The notes below the pieces were generated by a model. It was not told the DNA's origin, searched no databases, and saw nothing but the letters and a program-made list of their open reading frames with translations. This document shows, piece after piece, positions 23,658 through 36,690 of a DNA stretch of 54,169 nucleotides. The stretch lies in the NCBI GenBank assembly GCA_001953115.1, contig LSSL01000120.1:1-54169 (forward strand), given 5' to 3'. Position 1 is the stretch's first letter; each line of letters begins with the position of its first letter. Source of the stretch: Smittium mucronatum. Its lineage: Eukaryota; Kickxellomycota; Harpellomycetes; Harpellales; Legeriomycetaceae. The translations under genes were made by a program, and so were the position numbers.

Positions 23658-25536
23658 AATAAGAAAATTATGAAAGATTGAAGTCGTCTAGATAAAAACA
23701 GATTTCGATTTAATTCTCGGTTTTAATAAATTCGAAAATGAAATCAAGCATTGAATAGTTTGAATTAATTCAAAACTCTAATGTTTGGAAAAAAAAATAT
23801 GACAAATTTCTGAAGAGATCGTTCGATAAATTTGTTTTGTTTTGACTGATTTTTCCTGATTTTATGCTTACAATTTCTTGATATTATATATTTTGTCACT
23901 ATTTTTTATGTAGCAGAAATGGTATAGAGGTTGGGGAGGGGGTTCAAAATGAAAAAATTTCGGGCAGAAGGCGATTAAATTTTCAATAATTTTGTTGAAT
24001 CAGATTTCGGGGAAAAGGTTCAAGATTAATCAAAAAATTATACAAGTATTTTACAATTTTTTTTTTCTCACTAAATGTACATGTCAATTTAATAATCCAA
24101 CCAATTAATTATTGAATAGCGGTATAAAGTCGGTAAAAAAAACAAAATTTTAAGAAATACTATGAAGTAAATTAAATAAAGAAAATATATTCGATTTAGA
24201 TGTAGACACCTCGCTATCAAATTTCTACTGCCCTCATAATTAGGAAATCGGAGATATGTTTTTTTGTAAATTTGGTCGGCGGTGATTATAAAATAAATAA
24301 AAAATTGATCAATGAATAAGCGAATTAGCTTTATATTAGGACGTTTCAATTGGTAGTGTAGAAAGCATACTGTTTATTCAGAGCAAATCCTGTTAAATCT
24401 ATTGGCTTATTTTGATATTAATCCAAAAAGTTTAAATTTTAGGTTGGCCAATGATACATTGAGTGAAAAAAATCCGAATCCGTTAGGAATATACCATATA
24501 GCTAAAAGTATGCTATTCAATAAAATACTGACATTTTTAGCCTAAATCTGACATTTTAAGGAATTGGTTGACAAATTGTTCGGATTACTGATTTTTATTC
24601 CTGAATATGATTTTATTTTTCCTCTCATACACAGCAGTCCTACAATATAATGAAAAATATTTGCTTAATAATCTAATTTATTCCCAAAAAAATCCGCTTG
24701 TTAAGTTAAAGCTCTATCCATTTAAGTAAAAGTTCTATTTTGTAACCAATTTCAAAAAATTACTGCCTAATAATACTATAGAAAACGATTAAATTTCAAT
24801 GTTGAAGTATATGGACATCGAGAATTTTCATAATCCAAACTCTCTTCATCATCCACAAGCTACTATATAGTTGTTTGGAGTAATTTCTATTTAAAAAAAT
24901 GATTAATTCATATTAAAAACCCCCAATTTGATTTTAAACACGACGAATGAATCTGTGAATTGTACTCTATCACAAATTTTTTATCGAGGGAAACCCGATA
25001 AAAATAGAAGTGAAATATCCTAAAAATTTTAATGAATTAAAGTTTACCTCATATTCAACCTTAAAAATATGTAGGATTTTCTTGGCGATTTAGAAATAGG
25101 AGAACACTATGATGATTTAATGAGGCACTGCCATTAAGCAGCCTAATTTTAAATATAAATCGGGCTTAAAGAAAATAAAAATAAAAAACGGGAGCATTTC
25201 CCGAACTGAGGGTGGTTTTAATCCACATAAAATAAAATCAAAACTTGACTTTGAAAAATTATAAATGGATACGTTGTACGTTGATTTGATCCATAAGTGG
25301 TGATTTTTGTCCCCACTTGGATTTGATCTAGTTTGATTAAGAGAAGGGTTTATTTGATAAAGTCAATTTTACTAAATATAAATCTAACTAATAAAGATGA
25401 AGGTAAAACATTGTACATTTTTATTATGTCCAATTATTTAGGCATGATCTTTTTAAATGGAAATTTTATTTATTTCTAGTCAAAGAAAAAAAAAAATTTT
25501 ATGAATATAAATTTATGTGAAATTATTACGGCTTCA
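23658..25536. other. Intergenic, no gene seen
   Basis: A+T-rich. The only longer frame (86 codons, minus strand, 24349-24089) has A/T-driven composition and no family resemblance. Start of the 20 kb gene desert. Confidence 0.5.
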
Positions 25537-26038
25537 CAGGGTCTCTATGCTGTTATGAGTCATTTTCCCCAATATTTTGAAATTCTTTCCCAAAATCCGT
25601 GCATGTTTTCCTAATATTTTGAAATGTTTTCCCAAAAGCCAGACATACTTTTTCCGCTCATTGGAACAATTTCACAATGTCCAGATATTTTCTCCTAGTA
25701 AAATGAATTTATTTCCCATCCTACGGATCACTGTATTCCAGTAAAATGAAAGAAACTCTTATAATATGGGGCAGTGATTATAAGCCATTAGAAATGATTT
25801 CCCGACTACAAGACTTTATTTACCAAAATATTTAGCACCATTTTTTGGGTTAAAATTATATTTAAAAATTTAAACTAATATTATTGGGAATCAATTAACC
25901 TATACTTGTCTAATAAATCAAAAACGATAAATAGATATAGAATCATTTTTCTCATTTTGGATTTTAATTTTGCTTTATTTGAGAAAATATATATTTTAAT
26001 TATAATTATGCTAATTTAATTTGATATACTATATCATA
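25537..26038 (+). repeat. Element 1 left inverted arm
   Basis: Pairs with 27366-27864 in reverse complement. The match is high through the middle, with mismatches at the outermost 40 bp and towards the inner end. It holds two spaced copies of an AATATTTTGAAA-containing unit near the outer end. Confidence 0.85.
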
Positions 26039-26339
26039 ACAGAAATTTTTATTAGAAAAAACTTTATCAAAAAAATATCGTGCATCGCAGTGTAAATACA
26101 TTATTAAATAAAAAAATTTAAAAAAAAGTCCTAAATCATATCATTTTTTCATATTTCTACAATGATATAAAAAAATTTCTATAAATGACTCAAATACGGT
26201 AAACGAATAATTTTCAATATTTGATAATTTGTAGATCTAATTTCAAAAGATTTATATCTAGCTTTAAATGTAGATAAAACCTCCTATTTTGGGTTAAACT
26301 ATGAAGAGTATGATATTAAATATTTAACACAATTTCCCA

Positions 26340-26865
26340 ATGAAGATAAAAAAATCTTTGTGGAATTTTTTTTGTGTATAATTGCATTGAGCATCACATT
26401 CATTTTAGTGTTCCTAGTTTGTGTAAAAAATTTATTTTTAATGAGTCATTTAACATCTGAGTATGAAATGGTCTTTTACTGATTTTATAAAAGCTATTAC
26501 ACTTATGCATATAGCTGCTAAAATTAATATATTGTAATATTTATTCCTGGTAATATTAATCGTAGCCTTTTATTTTATATCTTAACATGCATAGGCTCTT
26601 GTTAAATAAAAATTGATAACATTTTCATTAATATAAACTAAATGGTTATTAGATACACCACGAATTTCTCGCAAATTTGTTGTCGGCTATTATTGTTTCT
26701 AGCAAGATTTCTTTCTGCCTTCATCCTTACCGATCTTTTTCTTGTGCATCCCATGCTCCTAATTTCTTTGTGGATGGCGGATTTAGAAATTGAAATACTT
26801 GATTTTTGAAATATTTTTTTAGTTTATCTAAATTGAGAGAAGAATTTTCCGTAAGAAGCATAGAA
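26340..26865 (-). pseudogene. Tc1/mariner-like transposase remnant
   Basis: In order on the minus strand: a helix near 26857-26800 (LLTENSSLNLDKLKKYFKN), a DNA-binding helix (ISKSAIHKEIRSMGCTRKR, about 26790-26735) followed by AERN, then the catalytic strand LVYINENVINFYLTRAY (about 26640-26585) and KATINITRNKYYNILILAAI (about 26570-26510). This order and spacing match Tc1/mariner (IS630-superfamily) transposases. The IDE motif is changed to INE, losing the first catalytic Asp, and stops and frameshifts break the frame. The later part containing the second and third acidic residues is not recognisable. Confidence 0.75.
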
Positions 26866-27365
26866 ATAATATATATTATTTTTTATTTGTATTTTTTTTT
26901 CCATAAATTGGAATTGGGGATATTTTTTGTAATAATTAGGGTCTAAAACTCCATAAATTTATTTTTTATTTGATTTATTAACCGAAAACATAGATATTAA
27001 CAATTAATATTATGTTTTTATTAGAAATTTCATCCGAGTTTATCGATTGAACCAATTATTATTTATTTAGTCAACTCAGTTGCTTTTTTGTGATTTCCCA
27101 CAATATTTTCTACCGAAATATTTGATTTGCTACTATTATCTGAACTTTAATTAATAAAATATTGGAAATAATCACTATCAAATTTTAATTTGGAATTGAA
27201 TTTTCTCATTTTAAATAAATTCATTGTATATTTTTATTTATCTAGCCATATTTTAACAATTTATTAATTTTTTACTATAAATTTAATGCAGAATAGTATA
27301 CTACATAGTTTTCTGTCTTTTGAAAGCGTGTTTTATAGTATATAGTGTTATGTTAATTTTTTTTT

Positions 27366-27864
27366 ATGATATAGTGTACCAAATTACATTAACGTAATTA
27401 CAAATTAAAATATATATTTTCTCAAATAAAGCAAAATTAAAATCCAAAATGAGAAAAATGATTCTATATCTATTTATCGTTTTTGATTTATTAGACAAGT
27501 ATAGGTTAATTGATTCCCAATAATATTAGTTTAAATTTTTAAATATAATTTTAACCCAAAAAATGGTGCTAAATATTTTGGTAAATAAAGTCTTGTAGTC
27601 GGGAAATCATTTCTAATGGCTTATAATCACTGCCCCATATTATAAGAGTTTCTTTCATTTTACTGGAATACAGTGATCCGTAGGATGGGAAATAAATTCA
27701 TTTTACTAGGAGAAAATATCTGGACATTGTGAAATTGTTCCAATGAGCGGAAAAAGTATGTCTGGCTTTTAGGAAAACATTTCAAAATATTAGGAAAACA
27801 TGCACGGACTTTGGGAAAGTCTCAAAATATTGGGAAAATGTCTTTATACAGTTGGTAAACCCTG
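27366..27864 (-). repeat. Element 1 right inverted arm
   Basis: Reverse complement of the left arm at 25537-26038; ends ACCCTG and is followed by TA. Confidence 0.85.
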
Positions 27865-28165
27865 TAATATTGCATTTCGAATATATATATCAATATAATC
27901 TATGCGATTATAATATTATAAATACTCCATTACTATCATTAATTTGTGTAATATTTTAAAAATGATAATTTACGCATAGAATGAGTATATATTTGTTTTA
28001 AATCCAAAGTACTCAAGATATATAATTTATTGAATAGCAAACATTAATTTATATAAAATATCCATAATAAAGGTAACATAAAGCTTTTTATGATTCGTGT
28101 GATTATAAATAAAATCCAAAAAAATAGGATTATATAAACATTTTTTTAAATTTAATATATATATA
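27865..28165. other. Spacer between elements 1 and 2
   Basis: 300 bp of A+T-rich DNA without recognisable content, ending in a TA-rich run. Confidence 0.6.
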
Positions 28166-29085
28166 TGTATATATATACTGGATGTGGCTGTGATTCTTGA
28201 CCAGTGGATTTGATTTTTATGTATTTTTGACTGTTTTCCTTTTCATTTGATCTTTACGTACTTTTGATATATTTTTGGTAATTTTGACTTTTGTGTGAGA
28301 ACGAATACAAACATTATTGGATGGTTTAATAAGAACTTAGCAATAAAATGAATTTTTTTAACCAAATTATTTTGCTGAAAAAAATTTCATCATAATATTA
28401 TGACTTTTGTTTTGAGAATCTTAAGACGGTATAATGTAAATTAAAAAAAAAAAAAAAATCTCTCATCCCCTTTCAAAGAAAATTCTTAAATTCAAAAGAA
28501 AAAAAGCCCAAAAGTCGAGTTTCAGAAAAATTATTGCGAAAAAAAATCCCCTTTTAATATTACAGCTCTAAGTGAAACATTAGCTAAGTAAAGGAGGTAA
28601 TGTAAATTTTCTAACATTACATATGACTTTAATATAAAAAAAATAGATTTCAAATTTAGAAAAAAACACAATTTTATATCTTTTTTTAAACCTTATTGAC
28701 TTTATTACACTTTTTATTCCATTTTCTTATCTTTTTATGGGACAATAATGGATAATTTGAGAAAATTTTATTGAAATAATAGGATTTTTAGTTATTTAAA
28801 CAACTCAAAGTCAGATATCATTTTTAGAAATAATTACTCGAATAAATAAACTTAAAGACAGTTCCTATACCAGATGCAAAAAAATAAACACTCGTGGAAT
28901 GAGGGAGCTATTGCCTTAAGTTTAAGTTTTTTTTTTCTTCTTTTTTTATTATTTTGAAAATTTTGAAAGCTTAATATTGTAATTATTTCATTTTTTGCAA
29001 AAAAAGACACTAGAATTTGAACATCTGGAATAAATTCATTAAATAATTAGATGTATAATTTTATATATTTTTTTAATATATTTTT
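28166..29085 (+). repeat. Element 2 left inverted arm
   Basis: Reverse-complement partner of 31361-32280. Both arms contain the same poly(A)/poly(T) tract, the same CTCATCCCCTTTCAAAG segment and the same TTGCATCTGGTATAGG/CCTATACCAGATGCAA block. By eye the two are almost identical apart from a 2-bp TA difference near the tip and scattered changes at the inner end. Confidence 0.9.
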
Positions 29086-29639
29086 TCGTTTTTTTTAGTA
29101 ATTGTATACATGAACTGAATTTAATTAACCATATATGATTAGATGTTATATAGTAATTAAATAATTTGATAAATAATTATTTTAAGGTACAAAGTCTAGG
29201 TATTATTATAATTCGAATAAGGTTTATTATATAAAGATATAATTATAAAAAAAAGGCTATGGAAAAAGCTATGAGTATTTAAGATGATATTTTATCGTTA
29301 TTTTTTCAGCAATAAAATATCATTATATTTATATAAATTATGATCTCATTAATAAAATTAATTGATAATGATTTTATGTAAATTTTTATTTTAAAACATA
29401 ATTAATAGTTTTAGTTATTAATAATCTATTAATAGGAATTAAGCTTGATTAGTTTAGCTAAAATATATTGATAGTCATTTATAAGTTGTTTTATAAACAG
29501 CATTTAATATATTTAGCTAAACTAATTAATGGCATGAACTGGTCATGACAATTATGGATTCGCACGAAATTAATTTTTTTATAAAGCAAACATCGAAGCC
29601 TAAAAGTCTTTTCCCACTTTAAATCAAATTTCTGGGTAT

Positions 29640-31240
29640 TTGAAAGCATTTCAAGGTCTTGAAACCAATATAATGGAAGAAAAATTACCCAACCTAAAAA
29701 GTAACTGCCGCTTAAAGAACGGAATAATATTACATCTTAATTTAATCAATAATATTCAACGTTCAGTCACTAAAGATGATAATTTTGGATCCTTAAAAGG
29801 TGTTCATTATGGATTAGGTCACCCAGTCTCTAAAAAAATCTGGAAAGGAGTATCTAGTTCTGTTTATGGTTTAAAACAAGATATGGTTAGATTATTTGTT
29901 AAAAGATGCCCTGAATGTGAAAAGATAAACTCTATTGGGAAAAAAAACACATAGTGCCTATAAAATCCGAAATTTTTTTTGAAAGAAACGAATTATATTT
30001 AATTAATATGCGTATAACTCCTAGCAGAAATTGAAAATACACATTACACGCAGTAGATCACTCCAGCCACTTCAATCGGATATATCCTCTCTAATCTAAA
30101 TAGGAAAGCGAAGTTTTAGATAATTTAAAAAAAATCTTATTCGCTTTATCAATATCTCCAAAGATAATACAAGCAGATAATGGCATTAAATTTTCAAATG
30201 GTGAATTAATAGACTTTTTTAGGGAATTAAAAGGTATCAATCCCGTTTTAATTGCTCCAAGACACCCGCAAACCAATGGAATGGTTGAGCAGGCTCACAG
30301 CACATTATAAATTCTTATAAATGCTCTGATCGAAGAAACGTTTATAAATGTTTGGTATAGGTAATCCATTTTTACTTTATAAAAAAAACACACATTCATA
30401 ATTTTATTTTGCAAATTAAACATTTTTTATCAAAATTTATTTATTAAAAAGATTTGTAGAAAATTACTATATTGTACGTTTTTTATGAACTTGTAAAACA
30501 GCAGAAGGGGTAAATATGCCTCTATCAAAAGTTATATATGTACAGGAAAATTGTACAAAAATAGATTTTTTGACCGGTAGTTTATGGAAAAAATACATAT
30601 AAAAAAATTACACCTATAGGTAACATAATAAATATTGGCATCGAAAATTGTATATTGAATAATGAAATTATTATATCTTACGATAATCGAGATAGCCTGT
30701 ATAAATGAAACTGGGCTTCCAGATAGCAATTTATTGTGCGATGATTGATCATCACAAGAAGTTACCATTACAAATATAGAAAATTTGGAGAAAGTGCTAT
30801 AGACCTTCAAAAAATTTCCGAAGCCAACACTATATTGTTTTAGTCAATGAGGAATAGAGAAACATATTCTCAAAACATGGCAAGGTAAAATAATCAAAAA
30901 ATACAATCATATAAAATAGCAGATAGAATAAAAATTAAAATACCAAAGGAAGATCAAAATATAATTAGAAATGAGTTTTTTATTTGTTAAAATTATTTAT
31001 TAAATTGGGGACAATTATGAAATAGCAACCGAATTCGGCACCCTTGACCGGAAATTACACATAAAGTTCTTATAAATACAGGAAAGTAATACAAATATTA
31101 TTATAAAAGAACAAAATATATCTCTAAGCGGGGCTTTTAGAAATATATCAGATTGATTAACAAGATTTAAGATAAAATGTTCGTGTAAAAGTGGATGCAG
31201 AGAAAAAAAAAGTTAGTTAAAATGTATAACAAAAAGTGTA
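29640..31240 (+). pseudogene. KRBA2/Ginger-like integrase remnant
   Basis: Three frame-shifted pieces follow each other. The first, 29640-29954, holds an HHCC zinc finger: H and H in HYGLGHPVSKKIWK, then RCPECEK. The second, about 29955-30090, reads VPIKSEIFFERNELYLINMR and AVDHSSHFNRIYPL. The third, about 30100-30360, has QADNGIKFSNG and APRHPQTNGMVEQAH, with D and E separated by 36 residues as in a DDE core. Further on, about 30880-31240 shows a decayed tail with KIPKEDQN, NYEIATEFG and a Cys-rich KIKCSCKSGCREKK. This tail resembles the C-terminus of KRBA2/SCAND3-type integrases rather than ordinary Ty3 polyproteins. The first catalytic Asp appears as Asn (LYLINM), and stops occur throughout. 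Confidence 0.7.
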
Positions 31241-31360
31241 AGATTTTTTAATATCCTGATCACGATCATATGTGCTAAAATTTTGGATTTGCGAACATAG
31301 GAAACAGCGCTGATCTTGTTTCGAACTTATAAAAACACCCCATTTTAATATTAAATAATA

Positions 31361-32280
31361 AAATATATTAATAAAATTTATAAAATTATAAATCTAATTA
31401 TTTAATGAATTTATTCCAGATGTTCAAATTCTAGTGTCTTTTTTTGCAAAAAATGAAATAATTACAATATTAAGCTTTCAAAATTTTCAAAATAATAAAA
31501 AAAGAAGAAGAAAAAAACTTAAACTTAAGGCAATAGCTCCCTCATTCCACGAGTGTTTATTTTTTTGCATCTGGTATAGGAACTGTCTTTAAGTTTATTT
31601 ATTCGAGTAATTATTTCTAAAAATGATATCTGACTTTGAGTTGTTTAAATAACTAAAAATCCTATTATTTCAATAAAATTTTCTCAAATTATCCATTATT
31701 GTCCCATAAAAAGATAAGAAAATGGAATAAAAAGTGTAATAAAGTCAATAAGGTTTAAAAAAAGATATAAAATTGTGTTTTTTTCTAAATTTGAAATCTA
31801 TTTTTTTTATATTAAAGTCATATGTAATGTTAGAAAATTTACATTACCTCCTTTACTTAGCTAATGTTTCACTTAGAGCTGTAATATTAAAAGGGGATTT
31901 TTTTTCGCAATAATTTTTCTGAAACTCGACTTTTGGGCTTTTTTTCTTTTGAATTTAAGAATTTTCTTTGAAAGGGGATGAGAGATTTTTTTTTTTTTTT
32001 TAATTTACATTATACCGTCTTAAGATTCTCAAAACAAAAGTCATAATATTATGATGAAATTTTTTTCAGCAAAATAATTTGGTTAAAAAAATTCATTTTA
32101 TTGCTAAGTTCTTATTAAACCATCCAATAATGTTTGTATTCGTTCTCACACAAAAGTCAAAATTACCAAAAATATATCAAAAGTACGTAAAGATCAAATG
32201 AAAAGGAAAACAGTCAAAAATACATAAAAATCAAATCCACTGGTCAAGAATCACAGCCACATCCAGTATATATATATACA
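31361..32280 (-). repeat. Element 2 right inverted arm
   Basis: Reverse complement of 28166-29085; ends with a TA-rich tip reading ATATATACA, followed by TATA. Confidence 0.9.
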
Positions 32281-33793
32281 TATATGATCTATTGATCTAT
32301 GACTCATCTCCAGCTAAATCATTATTATTCTTTTTTTAAAAAAAATTGGTAAATAGCTAAATAAAAACATGGCTAGAATTGATTATCTTTAAATATATTA
32401 ATATTGAGTTATATTTATCTAACTTTTGTTTTTTTATTTTTGAATTATAACTTCTTCAATATTTCATATTGTTAATGTATATGATTTTCAGAAAAAACAT
32501 AGTGCCATATAATAATAAAGAATTAACTTAAATTAAAAATATAATAAAAATGCTTTAATATTTTAGAAAAAATTTTTTTTTTAATTAAATATAAATAAAA
32601 TTATTTTCTTTTATTATTAAATAAAAAAATATTTCCATGATAATTTTTTACAATTTCATCTTGAAAATATAACACTTAATACTATTCCACATTAACAAAT
32701 GTCAAAAGCCAAAATATATTAAGAATCAAAAGAAAATAGAAAATAACAGCAATAGCATCAAGCTATTAAGATTACAATAATATTATATACAGTCATAAAT
32801 TTTTTCGCATATTACGAAAAATATATATTAAATTTGTACTGAGTAGCTAAAAAATGACATAAAAATTTCAATTAACCTGGCGTTTGTTGGATCATATAGG
32901 TAATACCAAAGTTACATGAAAATTTTATGTAGCAGTATCAAAAATCTTTATCGAAATCTAAATAAAAAATTGAATCAATTTAACTCATTTTAGAAACAAT
33001 TATCTAATTTTTATAATTAAATTTTGCCTTTGACAATAAAAAAATGAAACCCCTCTTTAAAATAATTACGCGTAAATAATTAAGCATAATAAAAATATGT
33101 CATAATATTTGGCCTAAATGATATTTGACCTAAATATTCACCTTATTATAGAATCAAAATTTAGTTACCCAGTAAAAATAGATAATTTTTATTGAATATT
33201 TTTTTTAAATAAATTTGCCAATTACTTAATTATCAACGATCGAAATTGAGTTAAATTTCACCTGAATCTATTGCAAATAAGTGAAATTCCCCGTAACCTA
33301 ATACAAATTTACAGTGATTCATCTTAAACTCTATCATTTAAATTTTTATTCGTTAAATTTAATATTATCCAAACAATTTTTCCCTTAATCAAGTCAGATC
33401 GCATTTATTTAAGGATGTAAATCGATAACTGAGGTTTAATTATAGTTGGTAATTAAATCTACATAGATCAAATGTGTAAATTTAAATTGAAGGGTTTTAT
33501 TCGAATAAAAAAAGTAACCATAAAAGATAATCAGATAGCATGTAACATCTTTATTAACCTTTATATTTCCAGAAAGATAAAATTACATAACCACCCAAAA
33601 TTTTCAAGAAGACACAATTTAAATTGATATACCAATTTTTTTAATTATTTAGATGATAAGATAAGGTTATTTTGATTTTAATAACTTAATTTTTGATTTT
33701 ACGATAAAAATTAATAAAAATCTAACCAAATTGTGCTACTACTTAGAGAAATTTCATCCAATTGAATTTTGAATTAATAGTCAGTTTTTTTTT
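32281..33793. other. Spacer between elements 2 and 3
   Basis: 1.5 kb of A+T-rich DNA with no gene. A small hairpin (TTTTCG...CGAAAA) lies near 32800-32822. Nothing else is recognised. Confidence 0.5.
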
Positions 33794-34539
33794 ATGTTTT
33801 CTTCTTCTTTCGAATAGTATCGCATTCAAGTACCTTATTATTAAACTAAGAAATATTATCAATAAAATATATTTTTTCTCAAAAATATGCTTTCAATTTT
33901 TTGATTCATTTTCTAGGAAACAGTGAAAAATTACGCCGCAGCATGGGTAAAAAGGTTGTAATCAAAGCTCTGAATTTCGATAACTTAAAAAAAAAAAAAA
34001 AACTGTGATTTAGAAAAAAATAAAATAAAGTGTATTAAAACCCTGAAACCTGAAATTTTCACTCTTCCTTTGACATTTTTTTGGAAATTAGGCGTTAGAG
34101 AAAGATAATTTGATGTATTTCCGTTTCGGTATCTGTGATATTTATGAAATAATAGAATGTATTTTTTTAAACATATAATTATTACTAACTTCAATTAAAA
34201 GCCTTCAATCTAAAATAAATTGTATTTTACAACTATTTATTTCTATGTTATAAAGGGTGAGCGTGTATGTAGTGATATACTACGCAAATCAGCCACAAAC
34301 AAAATTATTATATTTAAACATATAAATGCTATTGAGAAATAAATATTAAGATAAAAAATATGTTTTTGATTTCCCCAGAATCGAGTAAATTAAATTAAAA
34401 TAAAATACTTATGATCGCTAAATAATAAAATCACAAGAAACTTTGCATCTTTTCGCTTTTTTTTGTGTGTTATGTATATTATGAATTGTTTTTAGCTGCT
34501 CATTTTTTCATTTTTTTAAGATTTTTTCTAGGTGAAAAT
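33794..34539 (+). repeat. Element 3 left inverted arm
   Basis: Indistinguishable by eye from the reverse complement of 36691-37436. A 69-codon frame (34194-33985, minus) recurs letter for letter in the other arm, which shows the high identity but need not be a gene. Confidence 0.93.
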
Positions 34540-36690
34540 TCTGGACCTGAATTCATACTTGGATATTCCGTTTTTATAAATTTATTTCAAAATTTTTTTA
34601 TTAAATATTAGTTTAAATACCAATAAATTACATATAAAAAAATACACATTAGTTTAATTACGATTATTAGTTTATTGGTCATAAAAAACATATATTTTGC
34701 TTTAAAACGAATTTTATTTATTTAATAAAGCGTATTTACTAATTTTAATTGTTATATTTGATTTCCGAAACTGCACCTTACAAATTTTAAATTTAAATTT
34801 TTTTATTTGAAAACGAATCCAAAGCACATTATGTATAATTTTATCCCATCAATGTTCTTTTTTTTTAAAATATGTTTTTTTTTTATAATAGCCATAGTAA
34901 TAATACTATAATTATATATATCATAGCCCTACAATCATATTAAAAAATATAAATTAAAAAAATATCTGAATAATTAATATTAGCATAACAGTACTTCTTT
35001 TTAACATATATATTATTCATAAAAATTCTTCTGTTGTTTCCATTAATCCCGTAATTTCCTATATTTATCCTTGAATTAAATTAAGAATAACAAAAATACC
35101 TCAAACTCTTCTTTTTTATTCTTTTAACAAGCTTATTAATCGATGGAGGCATATTAAAGTCGTAAGAATCTTTTCAGAAACTTTCATCGGTTTATAATTA
35201 TGGCCATAAAAAATTAAAAGATGGATTATGGTGTACATTTTACCCACAATAACTCATGGTTTAACTATTCTAAAGGTATATCCTTTAAAAAATAAAGCCA
35301 CGAAATATCATACCATTTAGAGATCCTACAAGTAAGGATTCCATAAGGTAAATTTACTATTATTAGTTAGATTTTTATCTTCTATTCCGAATATATTTTT
35401 CATCAAAACTCTCAGTCTTTCTACTCTTTCCCAGGTATTTTTTGCAGTAAATTTTTAGTCCTAAATGATAAATGGGTTTCATCTCGAGAATCTCTTTCAC
35501 GCTAACTGAAATATATTACACTAAATTTGAGTCACAAAACATCTATTAAGTCAAAATAATTAATTTCCCTCTCCCTAAATATCCAGTTTTTAGTAGATTA
35601 GGAATTATTTGATGACAAAATTCCCTAAATATGATCCAGGAAATATTATGATTCGAAAATTTCTAGATTTATACCAGTGATATATTCGTATATTTTTGCG
35701 AATGCAGATTTTATTTCTTCCATTTTTTGTAAAAATGAAAAATATTCAAAATAGTTTGTAGTTTTCAATGATTTTTATTAATACTTTTTCCAAAATATCA
35801 ACAAATAAAAATTCTACTTAAATGTACCAGAAAGCGTGGGTGTTTATAATTTGAGTTTAATTATATTTTTTATTATCAATTTCTTTCATATCGTCGCTTA
35901 TTATATTCTTTTTTTTTTAGCTATGGAGTGATAGTTTTTAATTAGTTGGTTTTAAATAAACGTCTACAAACCAGATTCTTCAGTTGGATAAATTACAAAA
36001 GATATTGGAATTAAATGTTATGATACTGATTTGACGGATGCCATTAAAACTGCAACATATTATTTTGGCTTTAAATATCAAGCTTCTAGTGAGTTTATCT
36101 AGTATTAGGATTATAAAATAATTTAAGTATAAATTATTAAAATTAGCACAAATTTAAAATACCCTTTATTTTTTCCTGGGTTTAATTTTGAAATCCTCTT
36201 GAGATATTTTTTAATTTTTCTTATCTTTATCTTTTATTTTTTTTAGATCCTTGGTTCTTCAATGATTTTAGTCCTCTATATTTGCTGGGATAATGGGTTT
36301 TTAAAAGATAATTTTACAATAAATTTTTTTTTATATCAATTAGCTTAGTATTTGGAAAAACTTACAGTATTGACCCTGATATATTTATAATAATTTTTCT
36401 TTCAAAAACGGGATTTATTATATAACATCAATGTATTATATTCTTAAAAAATAGGAATTTTACATCATTTTTTTAAAAAATTTTGAAATTGTAGCTAAAA
36501 TCAGAAATTATTAGCCTTTATTTGATACATTTTTTAGTACTATAAACAAGGTTGTAACTGCTGTTTAATTACAATTCCTGTTTAATCATTAAATAAAAAG
36601 AACTTTTTTTCTCAAAGATTCTATATATTTAGATTTCATCCATTCTATCATTATTAATTAAAACGTTTAATCGGATATTGTTATCTTCCG

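Larger units (their letters stand above)
25537..27864 (-). mobile_element. Tc1/mariner-like DNA transposon with long terminal inverted repeats
   Basis: The element is bounded by CAGGGT...ACCCTG. Its inverted arms of about 500 bp enclose a decayed transposase on the minus strand. The right end is followed by TA, the Tc1/mariner target, but the left flank reads CA; I infer that one base of the duplication has mutated. Each arm has repeated subterminal TTCCCAATATTTTGA-type units, which may be transposase binding sites. The internal gene is broken, so the copy is non-autonomous. Confidence 0.75.
28166..32280 (+). mobile_element. Long-inverted-repeat element with KRBA2/Ginger-like integrase
   Basis: About 4.1 kb flanked by inverted arms of about 920 bp that appear nearly identical. 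The ends can be read as TGTA...TACA with TATA directly outside on both sides, which would be a 4-bp target duplication. The ends lie in a TA microsatellite, so this is weak. Inside, plus strand, lies a decayed integrase gene with a zinc-binding HHCC domain, a DDE core and a Cys-rich tail. Ginger-type cut-and-paste transposons are known to carry such retrotransposon-derived integrases and make 4-bp duplications. I assign the element to that group tentatively. Confidence 0.65.

Noticed and set aside
24089..24349. 86-codon minus-strand frame
   Set aside because: A/T-driven hydrophobic composition with no motif.
33985..34194. 69-codon frame present identically in both arms of element 3
   Set aside because: Its duplication is explained by the inverted arms. 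The content is Lys/Ile/Phe-rich and unlike any known protein, so identity here is not evidence of coding.
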